A program made the translations under genes and the position numbers. From the NCBI RefSeq assembly GCF_020181035.1, contig NZ_JAIQYY010000004.1, positions 75,213 to 139,056 of the forward strand: DNA of 63,844 nt. Reading direction: 5' to 3'. The notes under the pieces are model-generated. The model had not been told where the DNA came from. It searched no databases and was given only the letters and a program-made list of their open reading frames with translations. This DNA is from Streptomyces sp. CoH27. Lineage in GTDB: Bacteria; Actinomycetota; Actinomycetes; Streptomycetales; Streptomycetaceae. Shown piece by piece: positions 1-8,340 of the stretch (its first letter is position 1; each line of letters begins with the position of its first letter).

Positions 1-998
1 TACGTCCGGATCCGGCCGTCCCGCCAGGCGACGGCCAGCAGATGGGGACCCGCCCAGGCCAGTGCGGCGACCGGCGCGCCTGGGCCGTCCAGTTCGCGCA
101 CCGGCCGCAGGCGCGCCTGCGGCCGCCCGGCCGTGGCGTGCCACAGAGCTACGGTGCCGTCGGCGCCGCCGCTGGCCAGATGCCCGGCCGCGCCCGGCCG
201 CCAGGCGAGCGCGGTGACCGTCTCGTGGCAGCGCAGGGAGCGCGGTGCCGTGCCCTCCGGGCCCTTGCCGGAGAAGTCCCACACGGTCACGTCGGGTGCG
301 CCGTCGGCGGCCAGCCAGAAGCCGGTGTCGTCGAAGGCGAGGCGGGAGACCTTCTCCGGGTAGCCGGACATGGTCAGTTCGCCGCCGTCGCGGGCACGCC
401 AGATGTGGATGGAGGCGTCCTGGTTGCCGCTGCAGATCCACCGCCCGGTGGGTGCGACGGCGAGTGCGAGGTGGGAGCCGACGTAGGGGTAGGTGGCGAC
501 CGGCTTCTCGGTGTGCCGTTCGTGGCAGCGCACGGCGCCGTACGCCGCGACGGCCAGGCGCCGTCCCTGTCGCATCCAGGCGAGGTCGGTGACGGTGGAC
601 GCGGCGGGTTCCGTGCGCCACAACTCGTCGCCGTCCGTGTCGAGTACGAGGGCGCGGCGGCCGGAGGCGACCGCGACCCGGGTGCCGTCGGCCCAGGCGG
701 CGGCGGCCGACCAGGCGCCGGACTCCCGCACCGTCGTACGCCCGTCGGAGCGGCGCCACAGGGCGTACCCCAGGGGGCCGGTCGCCACCACGTGCCCGGC
801 ATCCGGGGAGAGCGCGACCGCGAGTGCGCCTCCGGGAAGCTCGAACGCCCCGATCTCGGCGCCCATCGCCGCGTCGAGGACCTTCACGGTGCCCTCGGCT
901 CCGGCGACGGTGACCAGATCACCTCGCGCACTGAGCGCGACGGGTGCGTCGTCGACGTCGGCCTCCCAGGCGAGCGGGGACTGAACCGTCGTACTCAC
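1..998 (-). CDS. WD40 beta-propeller protein (partial, C-terminus off the left edge)
   Basis: The frame starts with GTG at 998 and is still open at base 1, giving about 332 residues. WD40-type blades are visible, for example one ending [10 protein letters not shown] and another ending DGTVALWHA, each with the alternating hydrophobic and Gly-Asp spacing of propeller strands. No signal peptide is seen, so it is probably a cytoplasmic scaffold or sensor. The start overlaps the stop of the upstream cobW gene by GTGA, so the two are translationally coupled. The partner is unknown. The missing C-terminus would hold the last blades. Confidence 0.8.
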   Translation of the reverse strand, partial: MSTTVQSPLAWEADVDDAPVALSARGDLVTVAGAEGTVKVLDAAMGAEIGAFELPGGALAVALSPDAGHVVATGPLGYALWRRSDGRTTVRESGAWSAAAAWADGTRVAVASGRRALVLDTDGDELWRTEPAASTVTDLAWMRQGRRLAVAAYGAVRCHERHTEKPVATYPYVGSHLALAVAPTGRWICSGNQDASIHIWRARDGGELTMSGYPEKVSRLAFDDTGFWLAADGAPDVTVWDFSGKGPEGTAPRSLRCHETVTALAWRPGAAGHLASGGADGTVALWHATAGRPQARLRPVRELDGPGAPVAALAWAGPHLLAVAWRDGRIRT

Positions 999-2017
999 GC
1001 GGCCGCTCCCGCCGTGGCCAGGCAGTCGGCGAAGCCGCGTTCGAGGGCCTCGCGGTCGAGGTTGCGGCCGATGAACACCAGCTTGTTCGTACGGGGTTCG
1101 CCCTCCCGCCAGTCACGTCCGAAGGTGCCGTCCAGCAGCATGTGCACGCCTTGGAAGACGTACTGCCTGGGCGCTCCGGCGATGGCGAGGATGCCCTTGG
1201 AGCGGAACAGGTCGACGCCCTTGGTGCGCAGCAACTGGCCGAGCCAGGCGTTGAGCCGGTCCTCGTCGAGCTCCCCGGTCAGCTCGATGCCGACCGAGGT
1301 GACGGTGGTGTCGTGCTGGTGCTCGGTCTCGGTGAGGAAGGCGGGGTCGTCGGCGAGCACCCGCTCCAGGTCGAACGCGCCCACGTCCAGCACTTCGTGG
1401 AGATTGATGCGCGCGTGCTGTGCGGGGATGATCCGCACTCCGCCATTGATGCCCCGGATGCGGCGCACGACCTGTCCGATGGTCTCCTCGTCGGCCAGGT
1501 CGGTCTTGTTGAGGACGACGCGGTCGGCGAAGGCGATCTGCTCGACGGCCTCGTTCTCCACGCCCTCCGGCTTGACCTCGTCCAGGTGCTGGAGCACGTG
1601 GGCGGCGTCGACGAGGGTGACGATGGCGTCCAGCCGCAGCTGGGCGGCGATCTCGTCGTCCATGAAGAAGGTCTGCGCGACGGGTGCGGGGTCGGCGAGG
1701 CCGGTGGTCTCGATGAGGATGTGGTCGAACTTCTCGCGGCGCCGCATCAGCGCACCCAGGATGCGGATCAGATCTCCGCGCACGGTGCAGCAGATGCAGC
1801 CGTTGTTCATCTCGAAGATCTCTTCCTCGGCGTCGAGGACGAGGGCGTCGTCGATGCCGACCTCGCCGAACTCGTTCTCGATGACCGCGATCCTCATGCC
1901 GTGGTTCTCGGTGAGGATGCGGTTGAGGAGGGTGGTCTTGCCGGAGCCGAGAAAGCCGGTCAGAACGGTGACGGGGACCCGTTCGTCGCGCGGCTCGCCG
2001 GGTTCGGGGGTGGTCAA
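995..2017 (-). CDS. CobW/COG0523 family P-loop GTPase, putative zinc metallochaperone
   Basis: This 340-residue protein has a Walker A motif GFLGSGKT at residues 21-28, the family hallmark CICC metal site at residues 74-77, an NKTD guanine-specificity motif at 170-173 and a short His pair (EHQH) near 233-235. The C-terminal CobW domain ends in [12 protein letters not shown]0523 GTPases move Zn, Co or Fe into client proteins. The position behind a Zur-like gene and a Zur-box-like site points to zinc. The start codon is an unusual TTG, supported by an AGGAG six bases upstream and by the lack of another start after the preceding gene's stop. It overlaps the WD40 gene by GTGA. Confidence 0.92.
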   Translation of the reverse strand: MTTPEPGEPRDERVPVTVLTGFLGSGKTTLLNRILTENHGMRIAVIENEFGEVGIDDALVLDAEEEIFEMNNGCICCTVRGDLIRILGALMRRREKFDHILIETTGLADPAPVAQTFFMDDEIAAQLRLDAIVTLVDAAHVLQHLDEVKPEGVENEAVEQIAFADRVVLNKTDLADEETIGQVVRRIRGINGGVRIIPAQHARINLHEVLDVGAFDLERVLADDPAFLTETEHQHDTTVTSVGIELTGELDEDRLNAWLGQLLRTKGVDLFRSKGILAIAGAPRQYVFQGVHMLLDGTFGRDWREGEPRTNKLVFIGRNLDREALERGFADCLATAGAAA

Positions 2018-2026
2018 GTCGGTCTC

Positions 2027-2305
2027 CTAGTTGTGCTGTTCAGGTGTGGCGAGGAGGGCGGCCCGCAGGTCGTCCTCGGTGATCTGGTCGGTGGGGCGGT
2101 GCAGCGTCCAGCGGCGGGCGTCGCCCTCCATCGGCAGCACGACGACGACCGTTTCCAACGGCGGGCAGCCCGGTTCGGTGCAGGCGAGCTGGCGGATCAG
2201 GACGGCGGTGTCGTCGTCGAGGCCGAGCAGGGCGCGCACGGTCTCCTTCAGCTCGCGCAGCTGCGGACTGGGTCCCGGAGGCCCGGGCCGCGATCCCAGT
2301 GGCAT
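2027..2305 (-). CDS. small conserved protein of a Zur-CobW operon, function unknown
   Basis: This 92-residue protein has no signal peptide or membrane segment. Its core reads LIRQLACTEPGCPP, so a C-x5-C pair could bind metal. The C-terminal half (WTLHRPTDQITEDDL) looks like a compact alpha/beta fold. It starts 58 bases inside the 3' end of the zur-like gene and stops 9 bases before cobW, so all three are co-transcribed. I do not recognise the family. The context suggests a role in zinc limitation or transfer; that is inference. Confidence 0.75.
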   Translation of the reverse strand: MPLGSRPGPPGPSPQLRELKETVRALLGLDDDTAVLIRQLACTEPGCPPLETVVVVLPMEGDARRWTLHRPTDQITEDDLRAALLATPEQHN

Positions 2306-2742
2306 GGCTGTTCCTCTCCTCCCTCTCCGTCGCCGGACGGCCGGCCTCCGCCGGTGTGGGGCAGACAGTCGGCGCAGACGCCGGTGAGTTCGACGGTGTG
2401 TTGCACCGCGGTGAAGCCGGTCGCGGCGGCGATCCGGTCCGCCCACTTCTCGACGACCTCGGAGTCCACCGGCCGGCTGCGGCCGCAGTCGCGGCACATC
2501 AGGTAGTGGCGGTGTCCGTCGGCCGGGCGCAGCCGGTAGAGCCGCCCGCCGGTCTCGTCGCGTACGACGTCCACACCGCCGTCCGCCTCCAGTTCGCGCA
2601 GGGCGCGGTAGACGGTGGTCAGGCCGATCGCGTGGTCGCCGGCCACCAGAAGGGCGTACAACTCCTGGGCCGACACGAAGTCCTGGCAGCCCGCGAGTGC
2701 CCGCGTGACTGCCTTGCGTTGTCGGGTCGTCCGGCCGCCCAT
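2248..2742 (-). CDS. zur: Fur-family repressor, Zur-like
   Basis: This 164-residue protein has an N-terminal winged helix (RQRKAVTRAL to IGLTTVYRALREL) and a C-terminal dimerisation and metal domain. Two CxxC pairs (C83/C86 and C123/C126) form the structural zinc site. His residues around HRHYLMCRDC give the regulatory site. The GLTTVYRALR recognition helix matches actinobacterial Zur better than FurA or Nur. The tail after residue 128 runs into the next gene and is about 25 residues longer than usual. It may be a second Zur paralogue rather than the znuABC-linked one, so the symbol is provisional. Confidence 0.85.
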   Translation of the reverse strand: MGGRTTRQRKAVTRALAGCQDFVSAQELYALLVAGDHAIGLTTVYRALRELEADGGVDVVRDETGGRLYRLRPADGHRHYLMCRDCGRSRPVDSEVVEKWADRIAAATGFTAVQHTVELTGVCADCLPHTGGGRPSGDGEGGEEQPCHWDRGPGLRDPVRSCAS

Positions 2743-2792
2743 GGCGCATCACCCCCTGTGGCTCGTGCCGGGTCGGCACGCTCCACCGTAGA

Positions 2793-2807
2793 TGGAAATG
2801 AAATCCA
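2793..2807. promoter_or_regulatory. Zur-box-like operator
   Basis: The 15-mer TGGAAATGAAATCCA keeps the outer TGGA/TCCA inverted repeat and matches the Streptomyces Zur box TGAAAATGATTTTCA at 11 of 15 positions. It lies about 50 bases upstream of the zur-like start in an AT-rich patch that stands out from its surroundings. Autoregulation of the zur-small-cobW-WD40 operon is the simplest reading. Confidence 0.55.
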
Positions 2808-2998
2808 TGTCCATATGAATGACCAGTCATGTGCGGATTGGTTGACGACACCTGGTTCAGCAGTGCTGCCGGGACAATCGGACGGCAGGTCCTTGCGGGT
2901 GCGGGCTGACAGGCCGGTGCCTTCGGGACGGCGGATTGTGACGGGAATCTCCCCGTGGAGCACCTCCCGGACTCCCGACCCGCGTCGATGATGACCTT

Positions 2999-3868
2999 GT
3001 GCGCTCGCTAGCCAGGAATGCCGTCCTGCCCCTGACGCTGGTCATCGTCGGGACAGCCGCAGTGGTGGGCGACACCGCTTGGGAAACTCATACGGCCAGA
3101 AGCAGCGGGCGCAGCGGTTTCGGCAAGTCCGGCGAGCGGGGCCAGTCCCCGCAGGACCAGGACCAGGCCCTCTCCGCGACGGCCCCGGCCAAGGACGGCA
3201 CCGCGTACACCCCCCGCAGGACCGCGGAGAACGCCCGGATCGGCGCGGTCTTCGAAAAGGACGACAAGGGCGCCCACTTCTGCACGGCGAGCGTGGTGCA
3301 GAGTCCGGGCCGGAACATGCTGATCACCGCGGCCCACTGCGCCTTCGACGCCGACTCCGGTCAGCCGGTGAACGACCTGGTCTTCGCCCCCGGCTACCGC
3401 AACGGCGACGAGCCCACCGGCCTGTGGAAGGTCAGCAAGGTGGTCGTCGACGACCGCTGGGCCAAGTCGCAGGACGAGGACCTGGACGTCGCCTTCCTCG
3501 TCCTCGGCCAGAAGGACGGCAAGGACATCCAGGACGTCCTGGGCGGCAACACCCTCGGCATGAACCACGGCTTCGACAACAAGGTCAAGATCACCGGCTA
3601 TCCCACCAGCCGTAACACCCCCGTCTCGTGCCAGAACCGCACCACGAAGTTCAGTAACACCCAGCTGCGCATCCAGTGCACCGGCCTTGAGGACGGGACC
3701 AGCGGCAGCCCTTGGGTCGCCGGCTACGACTCCAAGAGCCAGACCGGCACGGTCATCGGCGTCCTGGGCGGCCACGAGGGCGGCGGAGACCAGGACGATG
3801 TGTCGTACGCCGCGTACTTCGACGACGACATAGCCAAGCTCTACCGGCGCGCTCAGGACGAGGACTGA
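2999..3868 (+). CDS. secreted trypsin-like serine protease (V8/S1 fold)
   Basis: This 289-residue protein has a hydrophobic signal segment at residues 8-23 followed by a Gln/Asp/Gly-rich linker. The catalytic triad is readable: H113 in LITAAHC, D163 in DLDVAFLVL and S237 in GTSGSPW. Cysteines beside the triad suggest extracellular disulfides. The GTG start lacks a clear ribosome binding site, but there is no other start in frame downstream of the nearest stop. It is expected outside the membrane. The substrate cannot be told from sequence. Confidence 0.88.
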   Translation: MRSLARNAVLPLTLVIVGTAAVVGDTAWETHTARSSGRSGFGKSGERGQSPQDQDQALSATAPAKDGTAYTPRRTAENARIGAVFEKDDKGAHFCTASVVQSPGRNMLITAAHCAFDADSGQPVNDLVFAPGYRNGDEPTGLWKVSKVVVDDRWAKSQDEDLDVAFLVLGQKDGKDIQDVLGGNTLGMNHGFDNKVKITGYPTSRNTPVSCQNRTTKFSNTQLRIQCTGLEDGTSGSPWVAGYDSKSQTGTVIGVLGGHEGGGDQDDVSYAAYFDDDIAKLYRRAQDED

Positions 3869-4018
3869 CCCAGTTCATCCGCACCGCGCTCATGGCGAAG
3901 GGCCGTACGGGGTTCCGCGGCGACAGCCTGCTGCTCACGCTGTGACGGCGTAGGCACCACCCTTGAACGTCCCTGCGTCGCGATCGTCCTCCGACTTTTC
4001 ACGGGCAGGCGGCACAAC

Positions 4019-4057
4019 GGAAGGCTCCCGCGAGGCGGGTCCTCGCGAGAGCCTTCC
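4019..4057. terminator. strong stem-loop terminator
   Basis: GGAAGGCTC at 4019 begins an arm of 17 bases that pairs with CCTCGCGAGAGCCTTCC across a 5-base loop, with a single mismatch. It lies about 150 bases past the protease stop and next to the leftward remnant, so it could serve either strand. No U-tract follows, as is common in Streptomyces. Confidence 0.7.
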
Positions 4058-4115
4058 GGCTGCTGATCCGGCCCCTGGCCGAGCCGGATCAGCCCGCGTC
4101 TGCGGTGCGGGCGTT

Positions 4116-4205
4116 TCAGCGCTCCTCTGCCTTGGCCAGGCGCCAGTAACCGATGGCCAGGGCCAGACCGCCACGAGGAGGCCGACGATGACGAGCGTTC
4201 GGTGA
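4116..4205 (-). pseudogene. C-terminal remnant of a small membrane protein
   Basis: Read leftward, one frame gives RTLVIVGLLVAV and the adjacent frame continues LALAIGYWRLAKAEER then stop. Joined by a one-base shift these form a plausible last transmembrane helix and basic tail. Nothing upstream continues the protein. The family is not recognised; holin-like small proteins end in a similar way. Confidence 0.35.
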
Positions 4206-4441
4206 GGGCCTCTGCGTGGACTGGGGAGGCCGCTCGACCGGGTTCGGGGAGCATCCGTCGTGCACCGGGTGGACGCCCTGATCGGTCGGCCGACGCTGTG
4301 CCGCATCCGAACGTGGTGGCCTGCGGCCGCGGGCCGAAAGCTGGGAGGCCGATGTGGCTTGCGGGTGGGTTCTCGCCCGCCGGGCCGCGCTTTAGGCTGC
4401 GACCGCTCCGAAATCTGGCGATCTTTTGGAGGGTGTGCAGG

Positions 4442-5167
4442 ATGAACCGAGCTCTCATGACCGCATTGGCGGCAGCAGTGTTGGTCGTGTCCGGGGGCAG
4501 CACCACCGCCGCCGCTTCCGTTGCCCCGCCGCGAACCACGCACGGTCCTTGCCAGTACACCCAGACCCCGGATGAGCCGGCGGCACGGCGGGTTCCCCTG
4601 CCGCCCGACCCGCGGCACACCCCCAGTCACGGCACGGTCGGTATGGCTGTCCGGACCAGCCAGGGCCCGCTCCCGCTGAGTCTGGACCGGGCGAAGGCGC
4701 CGTGCACGGTCCAGAGCTTCGTGCACCTGGCGCGGCACCGGTTCTACGACCGTACGGTGTGCCATCGGCTGACGGCGTATCCGACGCTGAAGGTCCTGCA
4801 GTGTGGCGACCCGACCGGCACCGGCGAGGGTGGGCCGGGGTACGAGTACAAGGACGAGCTGCCGGTGGACCTGCCGCCGGCACCGAGCGATCCGACCGGC
4901 GTCCGTCGCCTTTACGGGCGCGGTTTGCTGGCGATGGCCAACGCCGGGCCGAACACGAACGGTTCGCAGTTCTTCGTCGTCTACGGCAACTCCGCGCTGC
5001 GACCGAACTACACGGTGTTCGGCACGGTCGGTGCCGCCGGCCTGAAGACGCTCGACAAGATTGCTGCTGGCGGTATCGAGCCGACTTCGCAGGACCCGGC
5101 GCCTGTCGACGGCATGCCCGTGCTGCGGACCGAGCTGCTCAGCGTCCGGCCGTCCTGCCGGCCCTGA
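4442..5167 (+). CDS. secreted cyclophilin-type peptidyl-prolyl cis-trans isomerase
   Basis: This 241-residue protein has a signal peptide with its hydrophobic core at residues 4-25 (LMTALAAAVLVVSGGS). The cyclophilin domain follows, with FYDRTVCHRL, CGDPTGTGEGGPGYEY and GLLAMANAGPNTNGSQFF matching the conserved active-site and cyclosporin-binding strands. It probably folds secreted or cell-envelope proteins. GGAGG lies about 9 bases before the ATG. Longer in-frame starts upstream lack a ribosome binding site and would hide the signal peptide. The last residues, including SCRP, lie beyond the usual domain end. Confidence 0.9.
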   Translation: MNRALMTALAAAVLVVSGGSTTAAASVAPPRTTHGPCQYTQTPDEPAARRVPLPPDPRHTPSHGTVGMAVRTSQGPLPLSLDRAKAPCTVQSFVHLARHRFYDRTVCHRLTAYPTLKVLQCGDPTGTGEGGPGYEYKDELPVDLPPAPSDPTGVRRLYGRGLLAMANAGPNTNGSQFFVVYGNSALRPNYTVFGTVGAAGLKTLDKIAAGGIEPTSQDPAPVDGMPVLRTELLSVRPSCRP

Positions 5168-5176
5168 TGAACTGTG

Positions 5177-5683
5177 CGGCTGGGGGTGCTCGCCGAGTGG
5201 GTGACCCCGGAGTTGGTGGATGAGGTACTGGCCGAGTGCGACCGGGGCGGGGTGAAGCCGGGTGCCTTGTCACCGAGGTTCATGGTCTAGGCCTCGGTCA
5301 CAAGGGCTCGGCAGCGGCTCGGCCCGGAGGTTCTGGAGATGCTGTTCCGACGGATTGGCGGAGCGGTGGCCCCGGACAGCCTGGGCGGGTCGTTCTGGCG
5401 TGGGATGCGGCTGGCCGCGGTGGACGGGTTCGTACTGGACGTGCCGGACAGCGAGGCCAACCGGGCATTCTTCGGCGGGCCGACCGGCGGGCGCAAGGCT
5501 GAGGCGGGGTTCCCCCGGTGCGGGTGGTGACGCTGACGGAGACAGGCGCGCACGCCTCGATCGATGCCCGGATCGGCGGCTTCAACGGCGGCGAGCGGGA
5601 ACTGGCAGTGCAGATGGCCGGTTCTGCGACCGGGATGCTGGTCATCATGGACCGGGGCTTCCCCGGAGTGGAGCTGTGGAAGG
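5177..5683 (+). mobile_element. decayed IS4-family transposase remnant
   Basis: Fragments of one transposase lie in sequence over different frames. First is an N-terminal piece (RLGVLAEWVTPELVDEVLAE) that ends in an in-frame TAG near 5288. Then come RARQRLGPEVLEMLFRR and AAVDGFVLDVPDSEAN (first catalytic Asp region), then after a frameshift VRVVTLTETGAHASIDARIG and MLVIMDRGFPGVELW (second Asp region). The segment between the N-terminal domain and the DDE core is deleted and the C-terminal Glu region is missing. No terminal inverted repeats or target duplication are recognisable. It is long dead. Confidence 0.75.
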
Positions 5684-5986
5684 ATGCCGGCCCGCAAGCG
5701 GCGCGCCCGCCGGGTCCTCGCGCTCCTCGACGACTGTGCCCGAGAGGTGCGCGGTCTGGTGGTGGTCGCGGCCGACCCGGAGGCCTCGCACGACGCCCGG
5801 CCGGCCGCGGCCTGCCGGCGCGTGGAGGCGGCCGTCGAGGCGCTCACCCAGGGCCGCCGGGTCACCCTCGTGGCCGAGTCCCCCGCCGGACCCGCCCTGG
5901 CCCATCTGCACGGCCTGGAGCGCGCCCTCGCCGACCTCGCCGAGCCCCTGCGGGCGCCGTCGGGATCTCGGCTGGTGGGCACCTGA
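5684..5986 (+). CDS. hypothetical protein, possibly a truncated gene downstream of the IS remnant
   Basis: A 100-residue frame opens with ATG exactly where transposase similarity ends and has good coding character (RRARRVLALLDDCAREV, VEALTQGRRVTLVAES). It is predicted alpha/beta with no signal or membrane segment. No ribosome binding site is evident, since the upstream sequence is transposase. It could be the surviving C-terminal part of a gene cut by the insertion. I do not recognise the family. Confidence 0.4.
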   Translation: MPARKRRARRVLALLDDCAREVRGLVVVAADPEASHDARPAAACRRVEAAVEALTQGRRVTLVAESPAGPALAHLHGLERALADLAEPLRAPSGSRLVGT

Positions 5987-6000
5987 GCAGACACCGGCGC

Positions 6001-6038
6001 GAAGGCGACCAGGCGAACAGAAGGCGACCAGGCGAACA
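6001..6038 (+). repeat. perfect 2 x 19 bp tandem repeat
   Basis: The 19-mer GAAGGCGACCAGGCGAACA occurs twice head to tail between the truncated hypothetical gene and the DasR-like site. It is a simple local duplication that shifts the upstream region of the lactonase gene. Confidence 0.9.
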
Positions 6039-6056
6039 AAGGCACCCCGCGCCTCT

Positions 6057-6067
6057 TGGTCTAGACC
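6057..6067. promoter_or_regulatory. DasR-responsive-element-like operator
   Basis: TGGTCTAGACC contains the 10-base palindrome GGTCTAGACC, the core of the DasR consensus (A-C/G-TGGTCTAGACCA). The flanks (TCT on the left, GAGC on the right) deviate. It lies 57 bases before the lactonase GTG, in the expected promoter zone. DasR is the GntR-type GlcNAc-6-P sensor of Streptomyces. An N-acetylglucosamine-kinase-like gene sits 2 kb away. Confidence 0.5.
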
Positions 6068-6123
6068 GAGCGTGACCGACTGCTAGCGTCGGCCACGGAC
6101 CGGTAGACCGAGAGGGGACAGCG

Positions 6124-7161
6124 GTGGCACAGGACGGCAGACCCGGCGGGCGCCGGGCGTTCATCGGCTCGTTCACGGCGGCGGGCGGCCCCGGACTGGT
6201 GACCGCGAGGCTCGCGCCGGACGGCGGCGCCCTCGTCCTCGGCACCGCCGTGAACGACGTACCCGACCCGTCCTATCTGGCCCTGTCGCCGGACGGGGCC
6301 ACCCTCTACGCGGTCAGCGAGACGGCCGACGGCGCCGTCGCCGCCTTCCGGGTCGGCGGCGACCGGCCGGAACTCGCCGGGCCGCCCGTGCCGGTGGACG
6401 GCAGCGGCCCCACACACGTCGGTCTGTACGACGGACATGTGCTGACCGCCAACTACGGCTCCGGCAGCGTCACCGCCGTACCCGTGCGCCCGGACGGCTC
6501 GCTCGCCGCCAAGCCCTCCGGACTGCTCCAGCACACCGGCTCCGGCCCGCACGACCGGCGCCAGCGCGGACCGCACGCCCACCAGGTGCAGGCCGACCCG
6601 ACCGGCCGGTGGGTTGTCAGCGTCGACCTCGGCACGGACTCGGTGCGGGTGTGCGCCCTCGCGGACGGCGCCCCGGTCCTGCACCGCGAGTTCGCCCTGC
6701 GCCCGGGCTCGGGGCCCCGCCATCTGGCCTTCCACCCCGACGGCCGGCACGCCTACGTCGTCAACGAACTCACCCCGACCGTCACCGTCTGCCGCTGGGA
6801 CGCCGCCGACGGCTCCCTGAAGCCTCTCAGCGAGGTCCCCGTGCTGCCGGGCGCCCCGGCCGGCGACGCCTATCCGTCCGGGATCGCGGTCTCGCCCGAC
6901 GGCCGCTTCGTGTGGACCGCCACCCGCGGCGAGGACGTCCTGTCGGTCCTCGCCGTCGAGGGCGCCGGACTGCGCCTCGTCGGCGCGGTGACCTGCGGCG
7001 GGGACTGGCCTCGCGCGCTCGCCGAGCACGACGGCTTCCTGTACGTGGCCAACGAGCGCTCCGGCGACGTCACCTGGTTCGCCGTGGACGAGGCGACGGG
7101 ACTGCCCCGCTACGACGGCTCGGTGCAGGTCCCCGCGGCCTCGTGCGTCGTCTTCGGCTGA
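6124..7161 (+). CDS. lactonase-family seven-bladed propeller (6-phosphogluconolactonase-like)
   Basis: This 345-residue protein shows the repeating blade signature of the YbhE/Pgl type, such as YLALSPDGATLYAVSE, HQVQADPTGRWVVSVDLG, HLAFHPDGRHAYVVNE and IAVSPDGRFVWTATRG. Conserved His, Arg and Glu of the family face the central pore (HAHQV, RHLAF, NE). There is no signal peptide. Members hydrolyse sugar-derived lactones, and some use other cyclic esters. The GTG has GAGAGGGGAC upstream. A DasR-like site precedes it, suggesting amino-sugar control, and the exact lactone is unknown. Confidence 0.85.
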   Translation: MAQDGRPGGRRAFIGSFTAAGGPGLVTARLAPDGGALVLGTAVNDVPDPSYLALSPDGATLYAVSETADGAVAAFRVGGDRPELAGPPVPVDGSGPTHVGLYDGHVLTANYGSGSVTAVPVRPDGSLAAKPSGLLQHTGSGPHDRRQRGPHAHQVQADPTGRWVVSVDLGTDSVRVCALADGAPVLHREFALRPGSGPRHLAFHPDGRHAYVVNELTPTVTVCRWDAADGSLKPLSEVPVLPGAPAGDAYPSGIAVSPDGRFVWTATRGEDVLSVLAVEGAGLRLVGAVTCGGDWPRALAEHDGFLYVANERSGDVTWFAVDEATGLPRYDGSVQVPAASCVVFG

Positions 7162-7193
7162 GTTCTTGGACCGACGGGCCGACGGGCAAGGTG

Positions 7194-7226
7194 AAGGGCC
7201 CGCTCCGGGGCGTGGAGCGGGCCCTT
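7194..7226. terminator. bidirectional stem-loop terminator
   Basis: AAGGGCCCGCTCC pairs with GGAGCGGGCCCTT around a short GGGCGT loop. It lies between the convergent lactonase and CbiX-like genes, 33 bases after the first stop, and has A and T at its outer ends, so it can act in both directions. Confidence 0.85.
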
Positions 7227-7261
7227 GGCCGTACGGGACGCCGGGCGGGTACCGGCGCGGG

Positions 7262-8188
7262 TCAGCGGACCGGCGTGCCCTGCGCCTGCTGCGGGGCGAT
7301 GCCGAGCGCCGTCGTGTACTTGGCGAGGGCGAGCTTGCCGATCGCCGGGTACGCGCCGAGCGCCTCGGCCGTGGCGCAGCCCGCCTCCTCGGCGGCCGCA
7401 GCCAGCAGCCCCGGGTCGATCTCCGGGCCGATCAGATACGGCGCCAGGGCCAGCTGCTGCGAGCCGGAGGAGCGCAGCTGCTCGGCGACCGAGGAGATCG
7501 CGCCCTCCTGGTCCAGGGCCGCCGCCATCACCGGCACGGCCAGGCGCGCGGCGAGCAGCATGCCGGTGATCCCGGCCGCCTGCACCGCCTCGTCGCCGCC
7601 CACGGACGCCAGGATGATGCCGTCCGCGGCGGTGGCCACGGTGAACAGACGGGCACGGTCGGCGCGGGCCAGGCCCGCCTCGGACAGCCGCACGTGCAGC
7701 GCCTCGGCGAGCAGCGGGTGCGGGCCGAGGACGTCCGTCAGGTCGGCGGCGACCCGGCTGTCCATCACGGACTGGCGGATCTGGCGCAGCAGGGAGCTGT
7801 CCGGACCGGCCAGCAGCGGTACGACGACGGCGACCGGGCCGTCGGGCTCCTTGATCCCCTCGACGCCGGCGGCGACGGCCTGCTCGTAGCGGGCCGTGCG
7901 CTCCTCGGCGGCGTGCGCCAGCACGGACCGCAGCGCGGGGAACTCGGCGTCGTCCCCGTCCAGGTACCCGATCCGGGCGTCCAGGCCGGGCAGCTCGGAG
8001 CGGGCGATGCTCACGACCTCCTCGGCGAGGCCGCGGGTGGCGGTGCTGGGCGCGCCGGGCACCGCGAGGACGAGCGCGGGCGCGCCCTCGGGAGCCACCA
8101 GCGGTTCCGGTCGGCGGTGCCGTCCGGGCTGGCGGGGTCGCGGCATTCGTACTGGCAGGCCGGACGCGGGTCCAGTGGGGGAGCTCAT
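7262..8188 (-). CDS. CbiX/SirB-like sirohydrochlorin chelatase-family protein
   Basis: This 308-residue protein, after a Pro/Arg-rich leader, has two tandem chelatase-like halves. The first reads APALVLAVPGAPSTATRG and the second LFTVATAADGIILASVGGDE through LALAPYLIGPEID. The usual metal-binding His of CbiX in the first strand (normally HGS) appears as PGAPS here, so catalytic ability is uncertain. True members insert Co or Fe into sirohydrochlorin. No cobalamin riboswitch is visible in the 150 bases upstream. The first 35 residues may be non-native, and a later start is possible. Confidence 0.65.
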   Translation of the reverse strand: MSSPTGPASGLPVRMPRPRQPGRHRRPEPLVAPEGAPALVLAVPGAPSTATRGLAEEVVSIARSELPGLDARIGYLDGDDAEFPALRSVLAHAAEERTARYEQAVAAGVEGIKEPDGPVAVVVPLLAGPDSSLLRQIRQSVMDSRVAADLTDVLGPHPLLAEALHVRLSEAGLARADRARLFTVATAADGIILASVGGDEAVQAAGITGMLLAARLAVPVMAAALDQEGAISSVAEQLRSSGSQQLALAPYLIGPEIDPGLLAAAAEEAGCATAEALGAYPAIGKLALAKYTTALGIAPQQAQGTPVR

Positions 8189-8340
8189 GGCGCCGCATGT
8201 TACTGGCTTTGCGCGTTGCTCCGTTCGGGGAGGGTGCAGGTGAGCGGTATCCGTCCGGATTTGTCTGACTGAGTTATGTACGGGAGGGCACGCGTTCGGG
8301 GCACGTGCCGGGCATATGGCTCACGAAAGGCGTAATCCCC

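Larger units (their letters stand above)
3869..4441. other. intergenic region with gene debris
   Basis: This 573-base stretch holds no intact gene. It contains a strong hairpin at 4019-4057, a leftward membrane-protein remnant at about 4116-4205, and the 5' region of the cyclophilin gene. The rest shows no coding pattern I would defend. Confidence 0.5.

Noticed and set aside
42..2030. A 662-codon plus-strand frame
   Set aside because: It is antisense to the WD40 and CobW genes, which have clear motifs and coupled starts.
8189..8340. Possible cobalamin riboswitch before the CbiX-like gene
   Set aside because: No B12-box-like sequence or pseudoknot arms could be found by eye in this 150-base gap.
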